From positions 1,426,001-1,490,000 of the forward strand of contig CP095414.1 of assembly GCA_029541985.1 (NCBI GenBank): a DNA stretch of 64,000 bases. The letters run 5' to 3'. Below the pieces are notes generated by a model, which worked only from the letters and a program-made list of their open reading frames with translations, made no database searches and was not told the origin of the DNA. The stretch comes from Bacteroidales bacterium F22 (lineage in GTDB: Bacteria; Bacteroidota; Bacteroidia; Bacteroidales; Bacteroidaceae). Every line of letters starts with the position of its first letter. Position 1 is the first letter of the stretch. Both the position numbers and the translations under genes were made by a program. This document shows, one piece after another, positions 19,544-29,936 of this stretch.

Positions 19544-20419
19544 ATGAAGCAAATCACAAACATCACCGTTGTCATCGACAACAACCCCTCCACGAGTTGT
19601 CCAACCCTAGCCACAGAGCATGGGCTATCCTTCTATATCGAAGTAGACGGTCATACCTGGTTATATGATGTAGGCGCATCCCGACGTTGGGCCGACAATG
19701 CCCAAGCACTAGGCATAGACATCTCGCATATAGACCAGCTCATCTGCTCCCACGGCCATCGAGACCATACCGGTGGACTCGCCACCTTCTTAGCCCTGAA
19801 CGACCACGCCCCAGTTCTTGCCACCGAAGAAGCCTTCACCCGCTCCTACTTCTCCTACCGTCATGGACCTGCCCGAGATATCAGTGTCGCAAAAGATGTG
19901 GTTGCAGCTCATCGCCCACGCATCCATTATATAACTCACGACACCCCACTGAGTGACCACGTCATCGCCGTGCGTAATGCCACCTATACCTATGCCATGC
20001 CAGCAGGGAATCAGTCCCTCAAGGAGTCCGACCCGCTACGTCCTTATCAAGGCGATGACGAACTAGCCCTAGCCATCCGCCTAGAGCAAGGACTAGTTAT
20101 CTTGTCCTCTTGTTCCCACAACGGGCTACTCAATATCACGGCCTCATGCGTCGAAGCTACCGGCTGTTCCGACGTCATCGCCTTCATCGGTGGACTGCAT
20201 CTAGTTGACTCACCGATGGGCGACCCAACAAAAGATGCCTCCGAAGCCGTACAGCACGATGACGTACACCAGATAGCTCAACAGATCAAGCAACACTATC
20301 CCCACTTGCATCTCTACACCGGACACTGCACCGGTCCCAAAGCCCTAGCCATCTTGCAATACGAACTAGGAGACCATGTGCATACCTTCTTCAGTGGCTT
20401 CAAATTAAGCTTCGAATAA
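19544..20419 (+). CDS. metallo-beta-lactamase-fold hydrolase
   Basis: 291 residues, no signal peptide. The zinc motif HGHRDH (70-75) is followed by a conserved TGG. Later motifs are CSHNGLLN (~188), IGGLHL (~224) and a C-terminal YTGHCTG. This layout matches the MBL subgroup often named after the methanopterin-pathway enzyme (dihydropterin ribofuranosyl-aminobenzene phosphate synthase-like), found in many bacteria that make no methanopterin. The true substrate is unknown. It is a single-gene unit on the plus strand, between sbcD and the GH38 gene. Confidence 0.8.
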   Translation: MKQITNITVVIDNNPSTSCPTLATEHGLSFYIEVDGHTWLYDVGASRRWADNAQALGIDISHIDQLICSHGHRDHTGGLATFLALNDHAPVLATEEAFTRSYFSYRHGPARDISVAKDVVAAHRPRIHYITHDTPLSDHVIAVRNATYTYAMPAGNQSLKESDPLRPYQGDDELALAIRLEQGLVILSSCSHNGLLNITASCVEATGCSDVIAFIGGLHLVDSPMGDPTKDASEAVQHDDVHQIAQQIKQHYPHLHLYTGHCTGPKALAILQYELGDHVHTFFSGFKLSFE

Positions 20420-20431
20420 CATCAACAGAAA

Positions 20432-20483
20432 AGAGACCTAAGGCTGCATACAGATAACCATTCTGTCCGCAGTCTAAGTCTCT
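20432..20483. terminator. bidirectional terminator-like hairpin between convergent genes
   Basis: agagac (432-437) pairs with gtctct (478-483), and the stem continues inward to ~15 bp with one mismatch and one G-U pair. It lies between the MBL gene (plus) and the GH38 gene (minus). On the minus strand it ends in TCTCTTTTCTG. Confidence 0.6.
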
Positions 20484-20514
20484 AAACTCTAATACTACCT
20501 TAGTTCTATATTCT

Positions 20515-23500
20515 TTAGTGCTCGCACACTTTTTCGCGAAGCACAAATGGCTTGTTGCCATCAAAATCATCATACAATGGTTGAAGGGCTTTCACTGCCC
20601 CCTTAGCCTCATGCACAAGCGTTACCGCCATCAACTTGATACCCTCATTTTGAGGAAGTGTCAATGTCTTCGCTCCCACAGGAATCGTCACCTTATATTT
20701 ATAGAGGTAACCATATTGATAAGCCTGATTGTGCGATGGATAAGCCTGATGCACATGTGATGCATACCAAGCGATATTACTGCGCTTGGCGTATGGCTCC
20801 TGCATCTCCAATACCGATTGATTATCTCTGCTTAAGATACGATTGTAGAACTGCCCCACGAAGCCGGTCCATTTTTGAATCGGAAGCACCGTCACTTGCC
20901 CATCCACATCAAACTGTCCTTGCATATCTTCAGTTGCCGCAGCCAAGAGATACAAGGCATTGTAATCCCCTTGTGGCAAATCAATCACCTGTCCCTTACA
21001 AGACACCGCATTGTCTAGTCCATCATCATCAGGGCCTAGGACAAACTGCACCTGTTCACTCATCAAGGTATCAGGTATGAGTTCTGCAGGTAAGTTATCT
21101 CTTCTAGAGAAACGACCATCATCCCGGTTAGTATCATGACTCATGACATCCGTATCATAAGGAAGTTCCACTACCGCTTGTTTCGAAGCAGTATGGCAGA
21201 CAGCTGCTGCCACCTCACGGCTGAGTTTGACGGCAAAACTACGAATCGTATAATGGCTCAATCCGAAATGAATCTGTCGTCCTTTCACTTGAGCATCTCC
21301 GATACGTCGCTCCTGACCATCCACCTCATAGGCATCCTCTATCTTAGTTGGAAATTGAAGATGCACATGTTTCTGGTCCTGACCAGACAACTCATTGACA
21401 CGCACCATATAATAGTCGTTGGCTTCCATCTTCTTGAGAGCCATCAGCCCCACTTGAGGATTATTGACTTTCAACATAGAGAAAGAATGTCCCAAATCCC
21501 CTGCATGAGGAGTCGTTTCAAAAGCCAATAGCGGTTGATTTAAGTATTTCGCTTGCCATGGTGATTGTGCTTTAGCCCAAGACCCTTGATGTCCATAAAG
21601 AGCATATTTCATCTTATGAATTCCCCAGTCCTGGGTACTTTGATAGACGAAAGAATTTGCCTTAGGTGTGTATAACAAGGTCAGACGTAAGGTATGGTCA
21701 TCCGGTTTGTCCGACCCGTACTTACAATCTTCGAGTATCGACACGCCATAATGGTTCTGCTTATCTGTCAAGTCAAACCACTCTTTAGAAGGCACTTCGA
21801 ACTTCTTCGCATCATTGGTGGCACGTGCTATCGTGCCGACGCCTAAGTTATAGGTAGCCATCTCATTCTCCACCGTCAATGGGAATGCAGCTTTGAGACT
21901 CACCTCACGAGATTGCCAGTCCACAGTATTAGCTATTTCGAGACGCTTGCCTGCACCCCCAACTGACAATCGAATCAGCTGATCGATTTTCGAGTGCTGT
22001 CCTTCCCGTTGTACCCTCAAGGTCACCCGTACTGGACCTCGTTCTTCGATAGCAATCGTAGCCTGATGGTTCATAAAATCAAAAGGAGCCACCTTACGGT
22101 CCTTCCAATCCATATTCCATGCCGGCCATTGTTCCGGTTGTTCCCGTTGAAACTCCAATCTGGCAGGACTAGCTAAGAGTTCTCGTCTCGCCTTCTTATC
22201 CCAGATGCTCTTGATATCTCCATTGTCCATCAACTGCACCTTATAATAGTCATTTTCGAGTGAACGTTCAGCCACTGTCAGCCCCGTTTTGTGTACTTTG
22301 GGAGCTTGTGCACGCACATCATACACAGCCCCTCCGAGAGAAGGGACCTGTGCCCGGAAGATGACCGTCAGCAGCTGGCCCTCCTTCTTCACGATTTGCG
22401 ACACCGTCTCACGTCCCTTGCCATCAAATACCGCTACCTCATCAGGAACCACATCATACGTCAATTCTGCCGTCACGATATCATCCCGCTGATGCGCTAC
22501 TGGATTATACACCACGACAGCGCGTCCTTGGACCTGTGTATTCATCTGACTAGCCAATCCCGAGATGCCATTCGTTAGTGATGTAGCAAAACCATTGGCC
22601 GCGATAAACTCATCATTCCACGCATATTCATACGCTTTGGGAATCGATGTGCCAGGCAATATATCATGGAACTGACTCCCGAGCACCAAATCCCAAGCAT
22701 TGCACAGTTTGGTCGATGGATAAGGCGATTGCCCCAACCAATTAGCAGTCACAGATGCCGCTTCAGCTGCGGTAGCAAGCAATTCATTTTTACGATTCAT
22801 TCGCTTCATGAACCCCTGCGAAGTCATAGACCCTGCACTATGTTCTATTAACAATAAATCCCCCTTGTACACGGGCAATGCCTGACGAATAGCAGGCGTG
22901 ATATCCTGATACATCTGGTCAGAAGGCGTCAACAAGACCTTGAAGTCGCTATCCGCATTGTTCAGACTTCCCTCAGCCCGTTTGACATCATTTTCGCGAG
23001 GAGCTCCTCCTTCATCACCGACTCCATAGTATCGATAATCAAAGGCATACCCCGTATGTTCTTTAGCCTCATCCAGGCGTGCGCTCCATTTCGGATCTTT
23101 GTCCAAACGTTTCTCCACATGCGCCGTGTACGATGTGGCATTGAGTGCCGCGATGATTCCCTTATCATCAGGACCATTCCATACCCCCACATTGAAAGGG
23201 ATTCCCACGGCAGAGTGCCACGTCAACTTCTGGGTAGAGAAACCCAACAAGCCACAATAATGAAATACCGAAGGGATATTGCATAAGAATCCGAAACAGT
23301 CAGGCAAGATATAATCCATACTCTCCTTGCCAAATTCATCACGGAAATACTTATTGCCATACAATACCTGACGAATTAATGACTCCGACGACGTGATATT
23401 CACCTCTCCCTCATCCACAGACGAGCCAGACACATACCATCGTCCCTTCGCTACATACTCCTTGACTTTTTGATACAAGTCAGGATAATACTCCTTCATC

Positions 23501-23772
23501 ATCGCATACCTCCGTGACCCCGTAAAATTAAACACATAATCAGGGTACAATTCGAAGAGACGGAAATTCTCCGTCATCGTGCGTTTGATATGATCATTGA
23601 TGGTCGTAGGATAGTCCCAGTTCCATTCCGTATCTAGATGCGCATAACCCACCGTGTACAATACGCGGTCTTTGGTTAAGTCATAATGAGTTCTTCTAGC
23701 CAGAGGCTGTGCCACAGCGAGGGCACTCATCCCGCAAGCCATCATCATCGCAAGTCCTATATTTTTTCTCAT
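20515..23772 (-). CDS. secreted alpha-mannosidase, GH38
   Basis: 1085 residues from Met at 23770-23772, chosen because a clean signal peptide follows (NIGLAMMMACGMSALAVAQ); an upstream in-frame ATG at 23850 would spoil it. GH38 features: zinc motif HLD (45-47) in GYAHLDTEWNWDYP and the nucleophile Asp158 in ILPDCFGF. The remainder is the middle helical and C-terminal beta domains of GH38. It cleaves alpha-mannose from N-glycans or other mannosides, probably in the periplasm. It is the last gene of PUL 1, 89 bp after susD with a hairpin in the gap. The target glycan is probably a host or yeast mannose-containing glycan (inference). Confidence 0.92.
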   Translation of the reverse strand: MRKNIGLAMMMACGMSALAVAQPLARRTHYDLTKDRVLYTVGYAHLDTEWNWDYPTTINDHIKRTMTENFRLFELYPDYVFNFTGSRRYAMMKEYYPDLYQKVKEYVAKGRWYVSGSSVDEGEVNITSSESLIRQVLYGNKYFRDEFGKESMDYILPDCFGFLCNIPSVFHYCGLLGFSTQKLTWHSAVGIPFNVGVWNGPDDKGIIAALNATSYTAHVEKRLDKDPKWSARLDEAKEHTGYAFDYRYYGVGDEGGAPRENDVKRAEGSLNNADSDFKVLLTPSDQMYQDITPAIRQALPVYKGDLLLIEHSAGSMTSQGFMKRMNRKNELLATAAEAASVTANWLGQSPYPSTKLCNAWDLVLGSQFHDILPGTSIPKAYEYAWNDEFIAANGFATSLTNGISGLASQMNTQVQGRAVVVYNPVAHQRDDIVTAELTYDVVPDEVAVFDGKGRETVSQIVKKEGQLLTVIFRAQVPSLGGAVYDVRAQAPKVHKTGLTVAERSLENDYYKVQLMDNGDIKSIWDKKARRELLASPARLEFQREQPEQWPAWNMDWKDRKVAPFDFMNHQATIAIEERGPVRVTLRVQREGQHSKIDQLIRLSVGGAGKRLEIANTVDWQSREVSLKAAFPLTVENEMATYNLGVGTIARATNDAKKFEVPSKEWFDLTDKQNHYGVSILEDCKYGSDKPDDHTLRLTLLYTPKANSFVYQSTQDWGIHKMKYALYGHQGSWAKAQSPWQAKYLNQPLLAFETTPHAGDLGHSFSMLKVNNPQVGLMALKKMEANDYYMVRVNELSGQDQKHVHLQFPTKIEDAYEVDGQERRIGDAQVKGRQIHFGLSHYTIRSFAVKLSREVAAAVCHTASKQAVVELPYDTDVMSHDTNRDDGRFSRRDNLPAELIPDTLMSEQVQFVLGPDDDGLDNAVSCKGQVIDLPQGDYNALYLLAAATEDMQGQFDVDGQVTVLPIQKWTGFVGQFYNRILSRDNQSVLEMQEPYAKRSNIAWYASHVHQAYPSHNQAYQYGYLYKYKVTIPVGAKTLTLPQNEGIKLMAVTLVHEAKGAVKALQPLYDDFDGNKPFVLREKVCEH

Positions 23773-23816
23773 AAATAAACGATTAATTAAAGGAAAACAA
23801 GAAAAGAAAAAACAAA

Positions 23817-23848
23817 GTTGGGCTGCAACAATACGTATACAGCCCAAC
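23817..23848 (-). terminator. intra-operon hairpin between susD and the GH38 gene
   Basis: 9-bp perfect stem gttgggctg/cagcccaac with a 14-base loop containing tacgta. On the minus strand it is followed by TTTGTTTTTTCTTTTC. It is a terminator or partial attenuator that could keep mannosidase output below SusCD output. Confidence 0.6.
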
Positions 23849-23861
23849 AAAGTCTATTTAT

Positions 23862-25427
23862 TTATTCAGTAGCATATCCTTCATTCTGTGTCAGATTAGG
23901 ATTTCGTTGCAACTCGCTAAGTGGAATAGGGAAGACCAAATCCGTCTGTTTGAAAGTTGCTCCTTCCGCATTGGCAGCCCCAATCAGTGGAGTATATGTA
24001 ACCTCCCCTTTGACAGTAGGAGACACCACAGGGAACATCGAAGTTCGTACACAATCATCCCATATCTTATATTCCAATGGGAATTCCCGTAATCGTTCAG
24101 TCCAGCAAGTATGAATAAATTCCTCTGTAGAGAGTGTCATGAGTTGCGTCTTGATTTCCTCCACACTCAAGCCATCCATATTGGCCCTTGCCTGAACCAT
24201 CGCGAGATAGGTCGCCGCATCCGAAGTCACGCCATCAGTTTGAGCCACAGACTCCGCATAATCAAGATATGCCTCCGCCAAGCGATAGATATTCCAGTCC
24301 TTGGTTCCCTTGCCTGTAGTCAACAAGGCATCCTCATCAAAGTAATACCAGCATCCCGCTTCATTCTCAGGCGCAGTCCATGTCTTGCCATTTTGAGGAT
24401 TAGTATAATTCCAATGGAAGAACTGATTCGGTTGGATACGTAAGTCATTCTCCTTGTAGATATTGAGATATAAGTCGCTAGGACCATACACCCGTTCAAA
24501 GATAGAATACGTACCAAACACAGCAGTAGCCGAAGAAGTAAACGCATAAGTAGGTCGCCATCCGCTCGTACTGATGCTTTCATCATACTCAGTACTATAA
24601 ATCACCTCAGTCAAGTCATCAATAGCGCGTAATTGATTATAAGCACTTCCCAACCCCTCATCAGTATTGGTCACTAACTGAAGGGGAGAATCGATAACCA
24701 TCTTGGCATAAGTCTTCGCATCCGCATAATTACCTTGATGGAAATACACATCAGCAAGTGCCATCGCAGCGACATACTTAGAGATACGATGTCCATTAGC
24801 CATAAACGTTTTGGCAGGCAACACCCCTACTGCATCTTTCAAGTCCGTTTCAATCTGAGTATAGATAGCTGCCATAGGTGAGCGTTCAGGTCTCAACTCA
24901 TTCAGATTCGAAGGAGTAAGCAACAAAGGTACATCGCCAAATATCTTCACCAAGAAGAAATAGTTGAAAGCACGGAAGAACTTAGCCTCAGCGACCAATT
25001 CGCTAGCCACACTTTCATCCATATCGATGTCAGGGATACTTGCAATCGCCGTATTGGCCACATTGATAGCCCGATAACAATTGCTCCATATATCATTAGA
25101 ATAATTAGAAATCTCATTGGTATGTCCTTGACGAGTCAGCAATCGAGAATACCTGCAGACCACCTCTTGTCCCTCATAACTATTAGAGAAATAGCCAGTA
25201 AGCATGCCCGGCACCGTTACATTCGAGCCCACATACGCACTCCCCGCTCCGGAGACGGCACCTGGTGCCCCAGTCCGATAGAGATAATTAATATTCGACC
25301 GCGCCTGCGATTCTGTTTTGTAATAGTCATTACTAGTCCTCGACGATTTTGGATTTTCATCCAAGAAGCTGTCACACGCAGTCAAACAGAGACAACCTCC
25401 TAAAATAATTGATAATATTTTTTTCAT
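23862..25427 (-). CDS. SusD/RagB-family glycan-binding lipoprotein (PUL 1)
   Basis: 521 residues. Lipoprotein signal peptide with lipobox LTAC (Cys18), then DSFLDENP, typical of SusD N-termini. TPR-like repeats carry the family motifs EAKFFRAFNYFFLVKIFGDVP (split over ~150-170) and a C-terminal FPIPLSELQRNPNLTQNEGY. It caps the SusC channel on the cell surface and hands over the glycan. It starts 16 bp after the SusC stop. The GH38 partner suggests a mannose-containing ligand. Confidence 0.95.
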   Translation of the reverse strand: MKKILSIILGGCLCLTACDSFLDENPKSSRTSNDYYKTESQARSNINYLYRTGAPGAVSGAGSAYVGSNVTVPGMLTGYFSNSYEGQEVVCRYSRLLTRQGHTNEISNYSNDIWSNCYRAINVANTAIASIPDIDMDESVASELVAEAKFFRAFNYFFLVKIFGDVPLLLTPSNLNELRPERSPMAAIYTQIETDLKDAVGVLPAKTFMANGHRISKYVAAMALADVYFHQGNYADAKTYAKMVIDSPLQLVTNTDEGLGSAYNQLRAIDDLTEVIYSTEYDESISTSGWRPTYAFTSSATAVFGTYSIFERVYGPSDLYLNIYKENDLRIQPNQFFHWNYTNPQNGKTWTAPENEAGCWYYFDEDALLTTGKGTKDWNIYRLAEAYLDYAESVAQTDGVTSDAATYLAMVQARANMDGLSVEEIKTQLMTLSTEEFIHTCWTERLREFPLEYKIWDDCVRTSMFPVVSPTVKGEVTYTPLIGAANAEGATFKQTDLVFPIPLSELQRNPNLTQNEGYATE

Positions 25428-25443
25428 GATTCTTCGAATTTAA

Positions 25444-28400
25444 TTAAAAGGTAACATTCACGCCAAACGTCCACGTCCTAGCTCTAGGATAAGAATAGAA
25501 CGTCATGTTCTGTCCGAACTTATTAGATTGAGACGAAGCCTCAGGGTCATATCCTTTAAAGTCACTAGAGAAAAGGGTGAAAGCATTGTTTACCCCCGCA
25601 TATACACGTAAGTTAGCTAGTCCAAACGACTGCACCATTTCAGATGGGAACACATAGCCCAATTGGATTAAGTTCGCCCTCAAATACGAGCCATCACAGA
25701 TCCAACTAGAATCGATAGTCGTATCCTGTCCTGCATGTCCAGAATTGCAAAGATAAATCGCTTGCTCCATCGTATTAGGATTAGTTCCGTCATAAGCATC
25801 ATACAATATATCGGTCAAACCGTTAGTGATACCGAATCGGTCATAAGTAGGGTGGAAGAACTGTTGCATTGTTTCCACGCCAGTGACAAATTGCAAGTCC
25901 ACTGTCAAGTCAAAATTCTTATACGTAAAGTTATTGATGAAGCTACCACTCCAATCCGGCATTCCTTTACCTAAGATTTCCTTCTCAGTAGTTCGTTTGG
26001 CCCGACCGATTTGTTCCTTAAGACAATCGCCCGCTTCAAAATCCTCATTGGTATAAACCCCTATACGTCTATACCCGTAGAAGCTACTTAGATTCTCGCC
26101 TACGCGTAAGATACTTTCAGATCCGCCGACCCACGAGTTCATCTCGATATCCTCATCCTCATCTCCTAGATGCAAGATTTTATTCTTATTGTAATTCATG
26201 CTCAAGGTAGAAGACCACGTAAAGTTAGCCGTTTCCACAGGCGTACCATTCACCATGATATCAAATCCATGATTTTCCACTGAACCGATATTCTTGAAGA
26301 TAGAACTATAGCCAGAAGACTCAGGCAAAGGACAATCTAACAGCAAGTCAGTTGTCTTCTTGTAATAATACGACACATCGAAATTTAATCTATTCTCGAA
26401 TAGTCCTAGATTTACCCCCACATCAAACTGTCCAGTCTTCTCCCATTTAAGGTCCGGATTGGTCATGCTATTGATATAAGAATAGGATTGACGACTACCA
26501 TCAAGAAGCAAAGTACCCGTAGATACCTGTCCCAAAGATTGATAAGGACTAATTTCAGAGTTACCAGTATATCCATAACTAGTATGCAATTTGAGATTAC
26601 TAATCACCTCGAAATCCTCCATAAAATCTTCACGAGAGACATTCCATGCAAGACCAGCCGAAGGGAAGAACGCATATTTATTGTTATCACCAAACTTAGA
26701 AGAACCATCATAACGGCCCGTCATGGTAATCGAATAGCGGTCATTGTACGTATAAGCCAAGCGCAAGAAATACGAATTCATTGCCCAACGATCGAAACTA
26801 GAAGATGGTGCTGATGGATTTGTTCCAGCCCCCATATTGTACCACTCGAAGAAGTCATCACTAAATCCTTCAGTGTAAGAACTATCATAATTATACTTCC
26901 GTTCCTGCCAAGAGAGTCCTGCCATGGCATTGATACGATGCTTACCATAAGTCTTTAGGTAAGTCAAATACGTCTCCTCCTGCCAATAAGAGATTGAAGA
27001 ATGTTCGATAGAAGCCCATCCATTCGGCATAGAGATATTATTCAATGAGATAGACGAATAGCCACGATATGTCTTGTCGTGATGGTCCACACCAAACTGT
27101 GTCTTCAAGTCCAAGCCATCGAGTAGATGAAATGTCAAGGCCGCATTACCAAATATCTGTGTATTTTGATTCGTTCTTTTCTGCAAGTCCAGAATCATTG
27201 AAGGATTAGACATGCCTTCGAATCCGAAAGTATCCGACATTGATGAGCTAGATGATGTAGTGTACTGTCCGTTTGCATCGTGCACAGGCAACCAAGGTAA
27301 CATCTCAATCATAGTCCGTCGAGCATCCTGTCCACCGCCAGTTTCAGGCGTATATCTACCCCACACATGATTGACCATAAGGTTCACAGCAGTCGTTAGC
27401 CATTCCGTAGGATTAGCATCATAGGCCACTTTTGCGTTGATACGTTTGCTGAATGTATTATCTACGATACCCTGTTGGTCCGTATAATTGATAAATGCTC
27501 CGACAGAAGAATTCTCTCCCCCCTGTTGGATATTCAACTGATGATTATGCGAGAAAGCAGTTCTGGTAGCCTCTTTCTGCCAATCGGTATCGTAGAGAGG
27601 ATTTCCCTCCGCATCGAAATAGTTACGATCGGTAAACCAATCAGTCCGGTCAAGAGACCAGTTGTAGCCCATATTCTTATTTTCATTTGACAATCCCTCC
27701 ATGAAAGCATCGCACCATTCTTGAGCATTCATCACATCCATATAGTTTGCGATAGTACTCACACTCATCGACCCCTCATAACTGATTTTAGTTCCAGCGC
27801 CGAACTTATTCCCTCTTTTAGTCGTCACGAGAACCACGCCATTAGCGCCACGTGCACCATAAATCGCTGTAGCCGAAGCATCTTTCAATACCTCCATGCT
27901 CTTAATATCATTTGGATTAACCAAGTCAAAATTCTCCATGACCACGCCATCCACTACATACAATGGGTCAGACGAAGCATTGATAGTAGACAACCCTCTA
28001 ATCACCACGCGGCTGGCATAAGCCCCAGGTTGACTAGAATTAGAATACACATTAACCCCCGAAGCCTTGCCTCGCAAGTTATCCAATGCACTAAAGTTCT
28101 GTGTCTTTTGCATCTCAGCCCCTTTGACTTGAGAGATAGAACCTGTGACATCCCGCTTACGCATCACACCGTAACCGACGACGACCACTTCACCGAGCAC
28201 TTCCGTATCCTCTTGGAGCGTCACCATCAGTTGATTAGACGACACCGTTACCACTTGGTCCTTGTAGCCGATATACGATATAGTCAACACCGCGCCAAAA
28301 GGCACATGGACGGTAAATCGTCCATCCAAGTCAGAGATGGTCCCACTAGTAGTCCCTTTGACCACGACACTCGCCCCGATGATTGGTTCTCCCGATTGGT

Positions 28401-28776
28401 CTATGATGACCCCTTGCACCTGTTTCTTTTGGGTGTTTACCTTCGTCATCGGCACTTGTTTATCCGAGATGACGATCGAGTTAGGAGTCACGATACTGTA
28501 AGTTAAGTCACGTCCTTGAAGTGCGAGGTCAAGCACTGCCGAGACTGAAGCTCGATTTTTAGAGATAGAGATATCCTTACGACTGTCGATCGCTCCATCG
28601 CGGTACGAAAATCGGAAAGGAGTTTGTTGTTCGATTGCGCTAAACACTTCTTTCAGCGACGCATTCTTCATGTTAACAGAAACCCGTTTTCCCTGTGCAT
28701 ATACAGACACGCAACAAGAGAGCGATAGGAACATTAACAGAGTAAATAGCCTAGATTTAAAAAGTCTATTCATCAT
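25444..28776 (-). CDS. SusC/RagA TonB-dependent transporter with STN signalling domain (PUL 1)
   Basis: 1110 residues. Signal peptide to ~28; STN domain ~30-95 (VSVNMKNASLKEVFSAIEQQ); carboxypeptidase-regulatory beta-sandwich ~118-195 (GVIIDQSGEPIIGASVVVKG); plug domain with LRGKASGVNV and DPLYVVDGVVM; 22-strand barrel ending in WTFGVNVTF with terminal Phe. The STN domain is what a FecR anti-sigma factor contacts, and the FecR gene lies directly upstream. This is therefore a transducing importer that reports glycan arrival to the sigma factor. A 23-bp motif in its upstream gap is shared with the first SusC of PUL 2. Confidence 0.96.
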   Translation of the reverse strand: MMNRLFKSRLFTLLMFLSLSCCVSVYAQGKRVSVNMKNASLKEVFSAIEQQTPFRFSYRDGAIDSRKDISISKNRASVSAVLDLALQGRDLTYSIVTPNSIVISDKQVPMTKVNTQKKQVQGVIIDQSGEPIIGASVVVKGTTSGTISDLDGRFTVHVPFGAVLTISYIGYKDQVVTVSSNQLMVTLQEDTEVLGEVVVVGYGVMRKRDVTGSISQVKGAEMQKTQNFSALDNLRGKASGVNVYSNSSQPGAYASRVVIRGLSTINASSDPLYVVDGVVMENFDLVNPNDIKSMEVLKDASATAIYGARGANGVVLVTTKRGNKFGAGTKISYEGSMSVSTIANYMDVMNAQEWCDAFMEGLSNENKNMGYNWSLDRTDWFTDRNYFDAEGNPLYDTDWQKEATRTAFSHNHQLNIQQGGENSSVGAFINYTDQQGIVDNTFSKRINAKVAYDANPTEWLTTAVNLMVNHVWGRYTPETGGGQDARRTMIEMLPWLPVHDANGQYTTSSSSSMSDTFGFEGMSNPSMILDLQKRTNQNTQIFGNAALTFHLLDGLDLKTQFGVDHHDKTYRGYSSISLNNISMPNGWASIEHSSISYWQEETYLTYLKTYGKHRINAMAGLSWQERKYNYDSSYTEGFSDDFFEWYNMGAGTNPSAPSSSFDRWAMNSYFLRLAYTYNDRYSITMTGRYDGSSKFGDNNKYAFFPSAGLAWNVSREDFMEDFEVISNLKLHTSYGYTGNSEISPYQSLGQVSTGTLLLDGSRQSYSYINSMTNPDLKWEKTGQFDVGVNLGLFENRLNFDVSYYYKKTTDLLLDCPLPESSGYSSIFKNIGSVENHGFDIMVNGTPVETANFTWSSTLSMNYNKNKILHLGDEDEDIEMNSWVGGSESILRVGENLSSFYGYRRIGVYTNEDFEAGDCLKEQIGRAKRTTEKEILGKGMPDWSGSFINNFTYKNFDLTVDLQFVTGVETMQQFFHPTYDRFGITNGLTDILYDAYDGTNPNTMEQAIYLCNSGHAGQDTTIDSSWICDGSYLRANLIQLGYVFPSEMVQSFGLANLRVYAGVNNAFTLFSSDFKGYDPEASSQSNKFGQNMTFYSYPRARTWTFGVNVTF

Positions 28777-28856
28777 ACAAAAGATTAAAAGGTTTAAAAA
28801 AAGTCATAGGAACCTATGGTAGGGCCCTTATACTAGCAAAGACACAACCTAAGATT

Positions 28857-28879
28857 AACGAGTACCAAAAAAAGTATAT
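28857..28879 (-). promoter_or_regulatory. motif shared by two susC upstream regions (copy A)
   Basis: The plus-strand sequence aacgagtaccaaaaaaag, followed by tatat, lies 81 bp before the SusC start in the FecR-SusC gap. A near-identical sequence (aacgagcaccaaaaaaag, then atata) lies 71 bp before the SusC start at 50041. Candidate sigma-factor recognition or activator site. Confidence 0.45.
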
Positions 28880-28880
28880 G

Positions 28881-29885
28881 TTATAGAACACATCCTTTAG
28901 AAGAGATAAACACCTTACCCTCCTTCATCATAATTTTAAAATGGAATGATTTTTCAAGAATTTGCAAATCATCATTGATATCAGTCGTCGGCATGGTTCC
29001 TGTAAACGTCTCCTTGAGATAACGTTTAGAATCCGTGATGAATTCCACGCCATAAATTTTTTCAATAGCAGTGATGACATCCTCCAGCGGGATATTACGA
29101 AACACCATCTCATGACGTTTCCAAGCCGCCACATCCTGCATATGGTTCAAGTCCAACACTGTGAGCGAGCCCTTACATTGATTCAGCACCACCTTCTGTT
29201 CCGGCTTCACCATCACCCGTTGCCCCGTCTTCACGGCAGTAAATGAGACACTCCCCTCCTCCAAGACCAATTCAGCCGTAGCCTCATCGTCACGAGCCAT
29301 CAGATTAAATTTCGTACCGAAGACCTGCACCTTAAGTCCTCGTGCATCGATTAAGAAAGGACGTGAAGCATCTTTAGCCACCTCATAATAGCCCTCCCCT
29401 TGGAACATCACTTGGCGCACATCCTTATTGTAAGTTTGAGGAGCATAGCTGAGTTGAGACTCCGCATTTAGTTTCACTCGAGTTCCATCAGGAAGCGTCA
29501 CATTAGCCCGTTCCCCGATACCCGTAGAGACCACCATCATCTTGGCAGCCAATTGTTTATTTTGATGATAGAGATACACCGTAGAGACAAAGAACACCGC
29601 CACCAAGACAGCTGCTGCGATATGCAGCCATCGGTAAGGATGTAAAGGACGCACCCGTCCCTTCTCAGACTCATTCTGATGTTTAATCCGATGATGAATG
29701 CGTCGTTCTACCGAGTCAGCTCTATCCTGCTCCACTAGAGAGGTATCCACAGTATCATGCATCCACCCCTCGCGTATCGATTCGCTTAGTTGTTCATCCG
29801 AAAGTGCATTCACACGGCCTTTGAGCTCCAACAATTCCATTGAAGTCAACCGATTCTGTCTATATTTATGCTGTAGATCTGTCAT
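28881..29885 (-). CDS. FecR-family anti-sigma factor (PUL 1)
   Basis: 334 residues. A cytoplasmic N-terminal anti-sigma region (~1-85) is followed by one membrane helix (~88-107, HIAAAVLVAVFFVSTVYLY). A periplasmic FecR domain follows (TLPDGTRVKLNAESQLSYAP, ~130-150), then a DUF4974/STN-like C-terminal domain (IPLEDVITAIEKIYGVEF). It holds the ECF sigma factor until the SusC STN domain signals substrate. It lies between the sigma and SusC genes, the standard order for this control system. Confidence 0.94.
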   Translation of the reverse strand: MTDLQHKYRQNRLTSMELLELKGRVNALSDEQLSESIREGWMHDTVDTSLVEQDRADSVERRIHHRIKHQNESEKGRVRPLHPYRWLHIAAAVLVAVFFVSTVYLYHQNKQLAAKMMVVSTGIGERANVTLPDGTRVKLNAESQLSYAPQTYNKDVRQVMFQGEGYYEVAKDASRPFLIDARGLKVQVFGTKFNLMARDDEATAELVLEEGSVSFTAVKTGQRVMVKPEQKVVLNQCKGSLTVLDLNHMQDVAAWKRHEMVFRNIPLEDVITAIEKIYGVEFITDSKRYLKETFTGTMPTTDINDDLQILEKSFHFKIMMKEGKVFISSKGCVL

Positions 29886-29936
29886 AATGTTCTAAAAGTA
29901 AAGACACCCATTTTAGAAGAGAATACTATATTCCCC

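Noticed and set aside
20515..23850. Longer alpha-mannosidase start at 23850
   Set aside because: It would add 26 residues before a perfectly good signal peptide and would start inside the hairpin after susD.
28805..28818. CATAGG-AA-CCTATG inverted repeat before susC of PUL 1
   Set aside because: Short, with no counterpart before the other susC; too weak to call an operator.
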